This document shows, in pieces, positions 11,288 to 22,692 of a stretch of 64,000 nucleotides of DNA. The stretch covers positions 62,001 to 126,000 of the forward strand of contig PEDN01001353.1 of the NCBI GenBank assembly GCA_003864495.1. The letters run 5' to 3'. The position numbers and the translations under genes are program-made. A model generated the notes under the pieces. That model was not told the origin of the DNA. It did no database searches and worked only from the letters and a program-made list of their open reading frames with translations. How positions within the stretch are numbered: position 1 is the stretch's first letter; each line of letters opens with the position of its first letter. The DNA is from Nemopilema nomurai. Taxonomy: Eukaryota; Cnidaria; Scyphozoa; Rhizostomeae; Rhizostomatidae.

Positions 11288-12605
11288 AAATCCCAACAAT
11301 AGGAGATTTGAGTTTTCTCTCTGCCTAATCCCCAGTCTTTGAAAATCCATGTGACTAGGTGCATACAGGTCTGAATGTGCCAAACTACGAGCCAAACTAA
11401 TAAATTAAAGTCCATTGACGATCAACGCAAAGGCTTGGTTGATTAAAGCAAAAAGGACTCGAAAAGGTGTGGCAGAAAGCAGTGGAACGCAAACTGATGC
11501 TGTCACATTTTTCAACTTGATTAAGGTACCCCTTACGATGTACGAACGAAGGAACGAACTGTACACAGGTATCTGTGCTCCAAAAAGCCAATGGGCTTTC
11601 GTTCCACAAGAAAGAAAAATCTGATCATACCGGTAACTCTTGAGGATTTGATCTCTCATCTGATATGCTGGCTCCAGAATTGGCACAACAAGGTTCAGCT
11701 TCTGCTATCTCTGGCTTAGGCCAGCCATACTTTGAATGGATGTCTCTCACTATGTCCTTGAATAAAGCATCGCCAGATTAAAACACAACACGCAGCCATT
11801 GAAATACCTTAATTCTACTGCGAGGAAAACTTTCTTATGCTGAGAGAGTATCGTACAAGCTAAATTCCATCAAATAAATGATGATTATAAAAAATGCCAC
11901 TCTGGGTGCGGAATTTGTAAGCAGAAAAGCGACAGTCAAAATCTGGCCCTACTGCCAATTTGTTGCTACAAACTGTCCACTAATTTGGCGCTTTTTGAAA
12001 GTGGCGAAATTTGGCGAAATTTGAAAACCTCCAAAAAAGTTTTTGTCTTTAAACTTACCTTACAAATCTGGACTTCAAATTGCAAAATTGGCACTATCCA
12101 GGAATCGGGTTTTGATCTAAAGAAAATATTTTGCAAGATTGCAGCACACAATATGCATTTGAAAAGTGAGTTGAAAAATAAAACTATTCTTTTTGAAGAA
12201 TAGGATAAAAAACTAGCAGAGTAGAATTGACTTAATGCACCAATAAGACCAATGATCAGACAAGGAATGTATCAAAGCAACTATACGATTTCATCCCTGA
12301 GAATTCATTTCTACCAACAGGATAATGTCAAACCAGTTAACATTCGCACAAAAACATTCAAACAGAAACAAAAAGATCGCAGCTTCGAAAAGAAAACTTT
12401 AGAAGAGAAAATCAAATAAGCAAGCCTAGTTTAAATAAGCTAGACAGGTAATAGCTTTATTTCAGAAATGTTTCAGGTAAAAAACTACTACTATATGGCA
12501 TCAAGTAATCAATATTTGCTTACTTCGACACGTATTCTTGCAAAATATATATCGCTTTGACTAAAGATGAGCTTATGTTTTTGTCTGTTGAAAGAAAAAA
12601 AAAAG

Positions 12606-13260
12606 TTTAATGGTTTAATGGAAATACTGAACGGTTAAATGGAGATACTAAACGGTTAAATGGAGACACTGAACGGTTAAAGGGAGATACTGAACGGTTA
12701 AATGGAGATACGGAACGGTTAAATGGAGACACTGAACGGTTAAATGGAGATACTAAACGGTTAAATGGAGACACTGAACGGTTAAAGGGAGTACTGAACG
12801 GTTAAATGGAGACACTGAACGGTTAAATGGAGATACGGAACGGTTAAATGGAGACACTGAACGGTTAAATGGAGATACGGAACGGTTAAATAAAGATACT
12901 GAACGGTTAAATGGAGATACTAAACGGTTAAATGGAGACACTGAACGGTTAAAGGGAGTACTGAACGGTTAAATTAAGATACGGAACGGTTAAAGGGAGA
13001 TACTGAACGGTTAAATGGAGATACTGAACGGTTAAAGGGAGATACTGTATGATTATATGGAGATATTGACTGGTTAAATGTAGATACTGAACGGTTAAAT
13101 GGAGACACTGAACGGTTAAAGGGAGATATTGACTGGTTAAATAGAGATACTTAACGGTTAAATGGAGACACTGAACGGTTAAAGGGAGATATTGACTGGT
13201 TAAAGGGAGATAATGACTGGTTAAATTGAGATACGGAACGGTTAAATAGAGATACTGAAT
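12606..13260. repeat. 21-bp minisatellite, about 31 copies
   Basis: The unit is GAACGGTTAAATGGAGATACT with variants (GACACT, GATACG, AAGGGAG, TGACTGG). A few one-base-short units break the phase. Because 21 is a multiple of 3, the array stays open in several frames and yields artificial repeated peptides on the minus strand; these are not called as genes. The array lies about 240 bp beyond the last recognised exon of the minus-strand coiled-coil gene, so it is intronic or just downstream of that gene. Confidence 0.95.
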
Positions 13261-13503
13261 GGCCGCCAGTGGTTGGCGACTCACAGTGGCAGCATCCACA
13301 ATATAGAATGCCCTGAAAGAAGCTCGATGGTATTGCTGCAACATAACAGCGTACTACTTAGAATAGGTGTGTGTAGTTGGGTGGTGGTTGTCATAACGTG
13401 CTGGACTGGGGCCATAAATACCCCCAATTTTCGCGAAAATACTTTTGCGTAAATCCAGTCACAGTACACAACAAACGTTTGAAATTATGGACTAAGCACT
13501 TAC

Positions 13504-16500
13504 CGAGTTCATTTTCAGTTGACGAAATTTCTTCCTTTGCTTGTGAGATTTTACAGTTCAGCTCTTTAATTGACAAGGATAGCTCATTCTTTTCCACCTC
13601 CATTATCCCGACCTGCTCTTGAAGTTCTTTTCCATCATTCAGAATTTTATTTCGTTCTTCAATGATACTTTTTGCTGCTTTGAAATTACGAGCTGGAAAT
13701 AAACAATAACTCGATGATTTCTACAACGAAACACCAAATCCTGGCACTGGATTGACCTGACAGAGCAAAATTAATCGAAATATTATCTGCATTATTATGC
13801 CAGCGTCTATGATTAGTTTGAATTGGATTTGTGAAATCTAAGGCAGACAGAGTGGAATGAAAGGCCACTGCTAACGATATGAAAATTTTGTGAGAATGTT
13901 GTAACGAAATATACGAAGTCATATTATAATGAAAGTTCGTTCCTAACTAGGAAAGCTGAGAAATTGTACATGTCTCGCACATTTTAAAGCACGTAGTTCA
14001 AGCTTTCTGCTTCTCGTAAAACAAAAAACGACGCCCACAAAACAGTCCAGATGTCGAAGAGCCTGTACCAGAAATCTAACAGTATTTCTGTGAAACGGGC
14101 AACCTTACGAAGAAAACAGACGAACAAAACGCTAATACCAGCCAAGCTGTGGTTAATTAAAACATGCATTCCGAGAGAAATGCTGAACATTCACCTGAAG
14201 CAGCTATCTGTTTCTTCTTTTCCAACTCTTCGACACGAGCCTCGATATCATCGAGCCTCTTTTTCATCCTTGTCAGTTGAACCCCGTAATCAATTTCCTT
14301 AAACAAAGGCACACCAATGCACTTAAATGTAGCAAGAGATTGGGTTGGTGCTTTTGTGATTTGTGATTACTTTTTGATTTGTGATTACTTTTTGATTTGT
14401 GATTACTTTTTGATTTGTGATTACTTTTTGATTTTTGATTACTTTTTGATTTGTGATTACTTTTTGATTTGTGATTACTTTTTGATTTGTGATTACTTTT
14501 TGACATGGCATCTACTCATGGCATTTGCACGGGGCATACTTGTTGAATGAAGCTCATACCTTCAGCAAAGAAGCAGCCAAGTCTTACCTTGTATCTAGCT
14601 GTGCTCAATTCTTCTGTCAGCTTTGCTAAATTTTCACTTACACTGTAAAATTGACATTGATTAAGCAACGATTTATGTTTATGAAGTTGCAAAATTGATG
14701 CTTTCAAAAAGGAATGTTAAAAAGGAATGCTTTTCTAAAGATTGAAAATTGAGCCGTAGTTAGGACAATGAAGTTTCATTTTGTCATAATGACCAGAAAT
14801 TCAAATTGTCTCTAGAATCAGGTAGTCAATGGCATACTTATAACTATAATGATTTGCAAAACAACGAGAAACGATTTGCATAAAATATTATTGCAACGAA
14901 TGTAATATGATACGACTTTAAATAAACTTATGAAAATGCAACAAATCTTAGAAATAGTATGTAACAATTCAACATTACTTGATATGAAATAACTATAAAT
15001 AACACGAAATTTTATGGAAAAAAAAGAGAACATATGATGAAATCATGCAAAGTGATGCAATTAAACATTATGCAATTATGATATAATAACATAAAATATA
15101 GTTAAATATGATTCTAACCTTCGATGCTCCTGGCTTGGGGAAAAGCAAAGAAGATCCTTGTCTATAATGTCATTCATGTGTATAACATTTTCCTCCATAA
15201 TTTCTTTCAATTGATTCAATGAAGCTATTTTTGTCGACAGGACTTCAATATTCTCTTTACATCTACAAAAAAAATTCACCTTCAAAGATTATATAGACAC
15301 TTTTACATAAAATAGCAATTATGATACCAACCTACACTCTTCCTTCACTCTAGGAAGATTTGTTTTTGTAGTGAATAAGTAGACGTTTTGCAAAAGATAT
15401 CAGCCCTAATGCTTACGATGATTAAAAGCTGCCAAAACAGCAGCAGGGAACCGGATACAAGGCTATGGACATTACGATCCAAGCATGTCCAATGGCAGAC
15501 CCCGAACACGAGTGGCTCGTTGTTGATTGCGTTGTTGATTGCGTTGTTGATTGCGTTGTTGATTGCGTTGTTGATTGTCACCATTCACAACTTGACAATA
15601 GCTGGGAAAAGCTGAACCAGTTTGTGCATACTTAAAGTACTTTTTCGTCCGACACTCCTCAGAGTATGCAAACGTCGGAAAAAACCAAAAGCTGATTGAA
15701 TAAATAGCTAGTTGCGGATCGATAACACTAGTGGAAGATAAGTATGTCTGGTTGTAATTGACCAATCAACGTTACTTAACACCTAGCTTTTTGTCATTTT
15801 TCGACGTTTGCATACTATGAGGAGTGTCGGACGAAAAAGTACTTTTTGTATGCTAACTATTGTGAAGTTTTGTACCACAAAGCACTTGTCCACTAATTTA
15901 CAACTTCTGGTCATCACTCAACTAATTAGCCAAAAAGCATGATATTGTCATGCAGAGTCTGAGCTAGAATTTCTCCGTAAACTGATGGGCAGTGAAATTT
16001 CACTGAAAGCGTTGTCGAAATATGGAACTACCTTGTAAACCTCCGAAATATTCAAACAGCGTGTTTTGCATGATCATGGGCCAAATTTTGAGACGATTCA
16101 AAAAGTACTTAAACCAGAGCACTGTATTTTTCACGATTTCAATAAAAGAACGCTTCTATGGAAAACCTCAAAACGGAATAATCAGCGACTAGACTAGTCT
16201 GTTACCGCTTCTCAAATTTTTCTTCTCTCTCTTGCCTCTGTTTGAGGTCAGAACAATTCTTTTCGAGCAATTGCTACAAGAGAAATAATAAACAAAATCG
16301 AGCAGTGACAGTTGATTACTGAAAGCGATTCGAAGTGGAAATGAAGAAGGCAATGAGCAGAAGAACAAAGAAAGAAAGAGAAATTTATTTAAAAGGAAAA
16401 GAAGCTAATGCTTAAATGAAGGTAGTACTGTGGATATCGACTGAGACTCCTTCTCAAGAGTAAAAAACCTAAACGGGTGACAAAACTTTTGTTTCTAAAG

Positions 16501-19500
16501 GTCTGAAGCATTGCAGTTAAGGCCAACAATAATATTTAAACAGTAAGTAAGACTCACAAGCTTCGAACTGGTTTCTGCCTCTTTGGCTCTGATTTCTTGT
16601 TCTTCTTTTGCCAACCGCTCTTTTTGCGGTAAGAAATCCTTTGTCATTTCCTGTATACTCAGATCCACCTTTTCAATATGCACGTTGAAGGAAGCTTCCT
16701 TCATCCGCAAAGCTTCCAATTTTATTTCCAATTCTTTGATTTCAGCCTAAAAGAAGCAAAAGTAAGGCGATGAATCAGCAATCAGTTTTTGGACAACATC
16801 TGCCAGCTCACCAATTTCAACCCTGCTTTTGACATCAAAATACCAAATAACGTCAATAAGGTGTAATGATGCTTTTTGTTTAGAAAATGAAGGTCTGTCA
16901 GCAAAATTGTCATAAAATCACAATAAAGGCGAGAATTATCAATAAAATATTATGAGATGAAATGAGAAAAGAATAAAAGGAAAATGTAATGTAAGCAAAT
17001 AAGGGAAGGTGGATCTTTGCAACTACATGACATCTTTGCAACTACATGACAAACGCTGATTGAAGACTTTTACATTACAGCTTGAAACCACATCAGCGTT
17101 CATTGCAAATGAGAGAGCCAGATATCTTTTGACTCGTCAGGCATGCTTAGTAGCCATTCAAAATTCTTTTGTATTGCACATAACTATTCCTTGGTTAATA
17201 AAACTTGGTTCATAAAAAAGAAAACATATTCCTTAAAAGCTCTTTATTTAAATTCAACTTCAAACAAGAGCTTCACAATATTCTTACTCGTATGTTGTCC
17301 CTTTCTTCCGTCAACATGACCTTCTCTTCTTGCTTTTCTCTAGTTCTATCCATGATTTCATTGTCAAGCTTTAGTTTGCCTTTCGACAGGTGCTCTCTGT
17401 CCAATGCAATGTGTCCCATCTCGCGGTCAAGCTTCGTCTTCTCCTCGTCCAGTACTAGTCTGGCTTTATACAGACTGTTGTCATTCGTCGCCACCTTTTC
17501 GTCCAAACTCTGTCTCTCTGTTGCAATGATTTCCTCAAATTCACATTCAAGACGGTCGCAGTCCTGTCGGTTACTCTCAATTGTCTGATTGGATTTTTCA
17601 AACAGTTGTATAACCTTGAAAAGATACAACAAAGAGTAACTGTTAAGAAGACATACGTGATTTCTTTGAAAATCAATATGTTTTGCGTTCATATCAACAA
17701 CAGTGATGAACGCTGTAAAACTTCACACGAAAAGCAAAGTAAAAGAATTCACTCAGCTCAAAAAGACGATCGATTGAAAGAGATTAAAAGAATTAACATG
17801 AACGGCATCACAAAGTGTGTTGCTGAACAAGAAGTGAAATAATTATGCCATGTAAAACAGACCCGCTTTTCTAGAAGTGGATGCCGATATTTGAGAAGTT
17901 CTACGTCCCTTTGCTTCTCTTCTAGCTGACTGTTGATGCTCTCAGCTAGCGAAAAATCGTCCTTCTTGATTGCCACTTGCTGCTGTTCCTGGAGCTGGCT
18001 GATGTGCGACACTAGGTACTCCTTGCAGAAGGTTGTATCTTTCAGGTCACGCAGAAGTTCTGCGTGTGCGTCCCGCAGACTATCCAACTGCTCTCTAGGG
18101 ACGGGGTAGATTTAATCAGAACGATGCACTCTATGTTGCGTAGAAACTGTTTGCATTTGAAAACCAAATGTAAAGAGTCGAGGTAGGGCAAAGAATTCAT
18201 TCAGGAAACAAGAATCTAGGAAAATACTAGAACTTCCCTTGACTGACGAATTAAGTTGTTTTGGAGATACTAACAAGGAACGAAGTCAATGTTGATGTTA
18301 AAAGAGCCGCTCTTGGGGAGAATTGAAGCAGTTTCAAATCCAACACATATCTGGACAACAAAAATGGGCCTTGAAAACTGCCTACCTCACGAGGTGCTCC
18401 CTTGATTCCAGTGTTTGCAGATATAGCTGCGTTTTTTCCTCCGCATCAAGTGCCAACTCATACGAGGATCCTTCTCTTTGACTTTGATCAAGGGCATCTT
18501 TCAGTTCATTCAATGCACTTTCTTTCACAGTGCCAGGTAGTTCTTGTTCATTTGATTCCCTTGGCACTTCAATTCCTTCTTTATTCATTGTAACGTCAAG
18601 GACGATTTCATCATTTTTAGCGCCAGTTACCTGGTGCACAGAGACACGTCCTTCATCATCAACTTCTTGATTGCTGTCTGACGGGCTGCCACAACCGATC
18701 TCTTTATTTACGTCTCTTCCTTCAGAACTCGTACCTAAATAAGAGGAGCTATCGACCTGCAAGGAATTCTCATCTTCCTTCTCACCCGTGCTCTCCATAT
18801 CCTTGTCACCTAATTCTCCTGCTCCATCGTCCCCCGGCAGTTCACCCTTATATTCATTTCTCCTAGAATCCACATCCTTAGCCACTCGGTCTCTGCCCCT
18901 TTCATCGCCAACCACACCCCCTTGACTGACTTCAATCGCACCCAATGTGTCTTCTTTTGTACTATCGTACCCAGCCTCCTCGGTTGAAGCTACGTCCGAC
19001 GATGATAAAAATGTGAAAGCACTACTATCTTGGTTGCAGACGGACCCTTTGTGACTGTCGTGTTCGTCGCAAGGTTGACTTGAACTGCATTCAACCTCTT
19101 GGGTGACATCCATTTTCATCATTCGCTTCCGACAGACCCTTTAACAAACAAATAACTTCATCAACAGTTTGTTTCATTCAGAATCAAAGCAAACATTGGT
19201 CGCTCTTATCAATCTCAACACATTCTGAGAAAAATCTTAAATGTTTACAACATGGCTAGTTTTTTCTTAATGCCATCATTTATATAAAAAACTATGAGCA
19301 AGCTTTTAATAATCAACAAGTTAGGAAAATTGACCCTTTATAACAAAACACCTTGTTTCAAGATAACCTTGTTTCTATAAATAAGCTTCTAGCAAAAATA
19401 AAACCCAGTAGAAATTTCTGTTAACAATGTTTAAGTTGAAGCAGGTTTCAAATCAAAGAATCCTTTCTTCCTTATTCAAAGTCCACTTGATTTTCTCTAC

Positions 19501-22430
19501 TAAACATCGAATTAATATTCCCATTATTTTACTTGAATAGCCGGGAATGTGGATCATTTGTAAATACATTGATGTATAGAGTTAGGGAAGAACTATATTC
19601 TACCTTCAGATCTAGATTCTGAGGCTGAGGTGCTGGATAAAGACCTTGACTTCTGCATCCTAAAAAGATGAGAAAATGATTAAATCAATAATAGCAAATT
19701 TTATTTCTTTTTTAGCAATTAATGCCTAAATTGATGCTTTATTCATAAGGTGAGACAATATGCACCCTATTCTTGCATTTACCTAAGAAAATGGTAAAAG
19801 TAGGCAAATGTTGAACAGATCATTATGAAATGTTATACTAAAAATGAATTAAACAAACAAACAAAATTAAAAAACACACACATGTTGGTAGATGGTGTTT
19901 CTGTGATTTTTCCATAGCCAGGCTGTATGACCTTTTTCTTTTTCTTTCTGGGTGTAACTTCCACCTTTTTCTTAACTGTTGTTGCTGCCTTTGTATCATC
20001 ACCTGCTATGAACCAAACAAAGTTACAAATGACAAGTTACAAAGTTATGCAAGAAACACTAAATGACTGACTTATGTAAGTAACAAATTCATTCTTTGCA
20101 AATAGCTGATGTTTTAAAGAAAAAAGTTTTAAAAAAAACATGTATATGTTTATACCTGCTGATTTTTCAGAACTGTCTTCAGCCACATCCTTCTCTGGTT
20201 GTATTACTGTTTGCTCTAGAAAAAGAGATAAATTTACCTTACCCAAATCAAACATAGCCTCTGCACTTTATGAAAAAACTACCAGTCTTGAAAAAATTAA
20301 ATTTAATATTACCATAAATAATTTTCAGATAGGTATAAAAACCTTTCAACCAATTTGTGGAGATAAACCATGTTTCTTTGAACTTCATAATCCATAAAAA
20401 TTTATCTCAACATTTTTCATAAAAAGAATGACATATATGTTCTCTTCTAGATCATAGCAGTAAAGTCTAGGTACTCCTCTTTAAGAAGATACAGATATAA
20501 TAGAGATGATGATATGGTTTACCTGATAAGAATGAAAACTGGGACTCCTGCTTGGCTTCCGTACTGGAAAATTCACCAGCCACATGTTCATCACCCTCTA
20601 CAATAAGTATAAAAGCACGACAAGTATAAAAGTATGAGGCCAATCTTTCATATTTATCAATTTAAATTCAACTTAAATTTAACCGACTGAACTTATATCT
20701 GCTTAAAACAGCTCTAAAACATGTTCACAAATTCTAGTAACTAAAAGGAGTAACTAAAAGCTGTGGCTTCAACCTCAACTTTAGCAAAAATCTCAATATC
20801 CCAAAGTTGACTTTATGAGTATAAATTCCAGAACAGTTTGTGCCACCCTTTTCTAAACAAGGGTGTCAAAAAAAAAATGAGAACCAAAACAGATTTTATG
20901 GACAATTGTAAGCAATAATCCTAAAGAATTATTTCATGACTAGTAAGACCTTTATATCTCATTTTGCTCTGCAATTCAAGAGGGAAAAGACTTGCTAAAA
21001 ACAAATATAAAGTTCCACTTTTTGTAAAATAGCTCAAATTGTTTCTATATACCATGAGAAGTCAGGTTTCATACATGGTTGACTTAAAGGTTTAATCCTG
21101 CCTGTTAGTCTTGCTTACAAAAGAACAATCCTGAAGAGTTTTGAAAAAAATTCTCACCAGCATCAAGAAATGAAAAGCTTGTGTCCCTTTGTGTCTCTGG
21201 TGTTGTATCTTTGAAGCGAAATGAGAAGGTCACAAAATTAGCCGCAAGTTGTTATAAAGCAGGCAGTAAATTAACAAAAAATATATGATTGATTTTTGTC
21301 ACACAGGATAAACAATCATACTTCATGAAATCTACATGATGAGCAGCTGTTTAATCTCCTCATATATTTGCAAACCACTAAGGTATTTATATAGAGATAT
21401 AACATTTAACAGTGCTGGTTTCCTATGAAAATAAGGCTTAATTTAAGTTCAAATTGCAAAGAGGCACCAATTTTTTATGGCAGGATAGAGACTGATAACC
21501 AATACCTTATCATTAATATCTTAAAGTTCAAATAACTTTTTTGCAAACATCTGTTGGTTTACGTAAACAAGTGAATACTACAAAGCATAAATATCAGTGG
21601 CTTCAACTTTTATCAAAATGGCATGATGGTCTGAGCAGCAAATTTTAAAACAAACAGAGTTAAGAATAAATTCTTATTATCCTTGAAGTAAATGCTACTA
21701 GCTATACCTAGAGAGCTTTTTATTTTCTGGTTTGCACAAAATCAGATGCAGATCACCATACAAACTTACTACCTTCTGTAATAAAGTCAAAGCCACTTTT
21801 AGCTTCTTGAGTTTGAATTGAAGAATTTGGACTCTCTGTTTTTGCAGGTGGTAATACCTTTGGGGGCTCCCAGCCTTTCTTCGAATCCTAAAGCAAATGA
21901 GAATTCCCTACTAGTACTTGGCATAGCGCAAAAGAATTGATGGTCGCCTGTGGGAAACTTTGTAGCAGATAGGACCAGGCCTGTGCAAATGTGTTTAAAA
22001 TACTTGTATCTAGCCATGGAGCTGCACTTTTCCAAAGCCTTTATGAAATCATGCTAAGGTTTGGTATTGCTCAATACACGTAGATATTTTCAATGCTATC
22101 TATCTCTGTGTGGTAGGAAGGCTAACTTTATCATGACAAAAGGATTAAAAAGATAAAGCAAAAACACGAATAAAGCAATCATATATCTTCGCATTTGGGT
22201 AATGCCATATCTTTACTTTAATGCTCAAGTGATCTACCAAAGGATGCTTTTGTACTGTCAACTTGTTGTGCAATTGCCCTCCTTTTACTTTTAGGGGATC
22301 TCCGCAAGTGAACACAGAGCCATAACACTCAACTAATACCTTATTTTGAAAGAGAAAATACAAATCAAACACAAACATCACCTACCTTTGCTTTGTTGGA
22401 CGAGTTTTTAAATTTACCAAAAAATGACAT
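13504..22430 (-). CDS. Large coiled-coil protein with UVR-like segments and FxFL motif exons (3' end not found)
   Basis: Sixteen minus-strand exons chain as follows: 22386-22430, 21773-21887, 21158-21208, 20523-20597, 20156-20215, 19882-20002, 19604-19659, 18386 to about 19122, 17863-18094, 17288-17614, 16558-16746, 16206-16273, 15119-15262, 14588-14636, 14195-14297, 13504-13692. Splice phases agree at every junction except between exons 7 and 8, where an exon is missing or exon 8 (ATG at 19122) is an alternative start. The start MSFFGKFKN at 22430 follows the shared promoter. Residues 1-175 are low-complexity with FDFI, FSFL and FSFL motifs; exon 8 is acidic, Ser/Glu-rich, with SAFTFLSSSD. 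From exon 9 on the protein is almost entirely helical coiled coil, with UVR-like stretches KKDDFSLAESINSQLEEK and ARNFKAAKSIIEERNKI. More than 840 residues are seen. I do not recognise the family. It is probably a cytoplasmic scaffold or tether; this is inference. Confidence 0.75.
14353..14504. repeat. 18-bp minisatellite, about 8 copies
   Basis: The unit TGATTTGTGATTACTTTT is repeated with one variant copy (TTTTTGATTAC). It lies in the intron between coiled-coil gene exons 14 and 15. Both strands are open in several frames only because the unit is a multiple of 3; no gene is called. Confidence 0.95.
15518..15577. repeat. 12-bp minisatellite, 5 copies
   Basis: The unit GTTGTTGATTGC is repeated five times almost perfectly. 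It lies in the intron between exons 12 and 13 of the coiled-coil gene, about 50 bp from the MITE at 15626. Confidence 0.95.
15626..15853. mobile_element. MITE, 228 bp, with ~50-bp terminal inverted repeats
   Basis: The left arm runs GCATAC...AAAGTACTTTTTCGTCCGAC then ACTCCTCAGAGTATGCAAACGTCG. The right arm is its reverse complement, with a few differences, ending GTATGC at 15853. GCATAC and GTATGC also recur inside each arm, so each arm is itself partly palindromic. There is no coding sequence, and I see no clear target duplication. It sits in an intron of the coiled-coil gene. A partial relative is at 4838-4920. Confidence 0.8.
17013..17050. repeat. 19-bp direct tandem duplication
   Basis: Two perfect adjacent copies of ATCTTTGCAACTACATGAC lie in the intron between exons 10 and 11 of the coiled-coil gene. 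Confidence 0.9.
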
Positions 22431-22692
22431 CGTCCTGCTCTTAAAGTTTTAAAAAATTAAAACGAAATGTTTTGATCACTTTCAGCCATTATAGAACAAC
22501 AGCAACTGCAACATAAAGCCTCGAGTTCGCGGAGATTGTTGCCTCACTCTGGTACCATACGTCAGCAGCTCGAGAACAAAAGGAATCATTAGGAAAGTTC
22601 AATTTGACAACTTCCTTTGGGAAAGATACGTTTCGTTGGTGGTTGACTGGAACACCGAAGTCTAAACGAAAGACATATTATCAGACATCAAA
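22431..22692. promoter_or_regulatory. Candidate bidirectional promoter for coiled-coil gene and SEC61B
   Basis: Only 262 bp separate the two divergent start codons, so both transcripts must begin in or very near this stretch. No TATA box stands out on either side. The middle is more GC-rich than its surroundings. It contains an ACGT-core site, CTGACGTA on the minus strand (22558-22565), of the kind bound by ATF/CREB/XBP1 bZIP factors, and two CTCGAG palindromes (about 22520 and 22569). An ER-stress role for the ACGT site would suit SEC61B, but that is inference. Confidence 0.6.

Noticed and set aside
12753..13344. Minus-strand frames giving repeated SPFNRSV or LPLTVQ peptides
   Set aside because: They are translations of the 21-bp minisatellite, open only because the unit is a multiple of three.
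14273..14550. Open frames on both strands with repeated ICDYFL or NQKVIT peptides
   Set aside because: They arise from the 18-bp minisatellite and overlap a real exon of the coiled-coil gene only at one edge.
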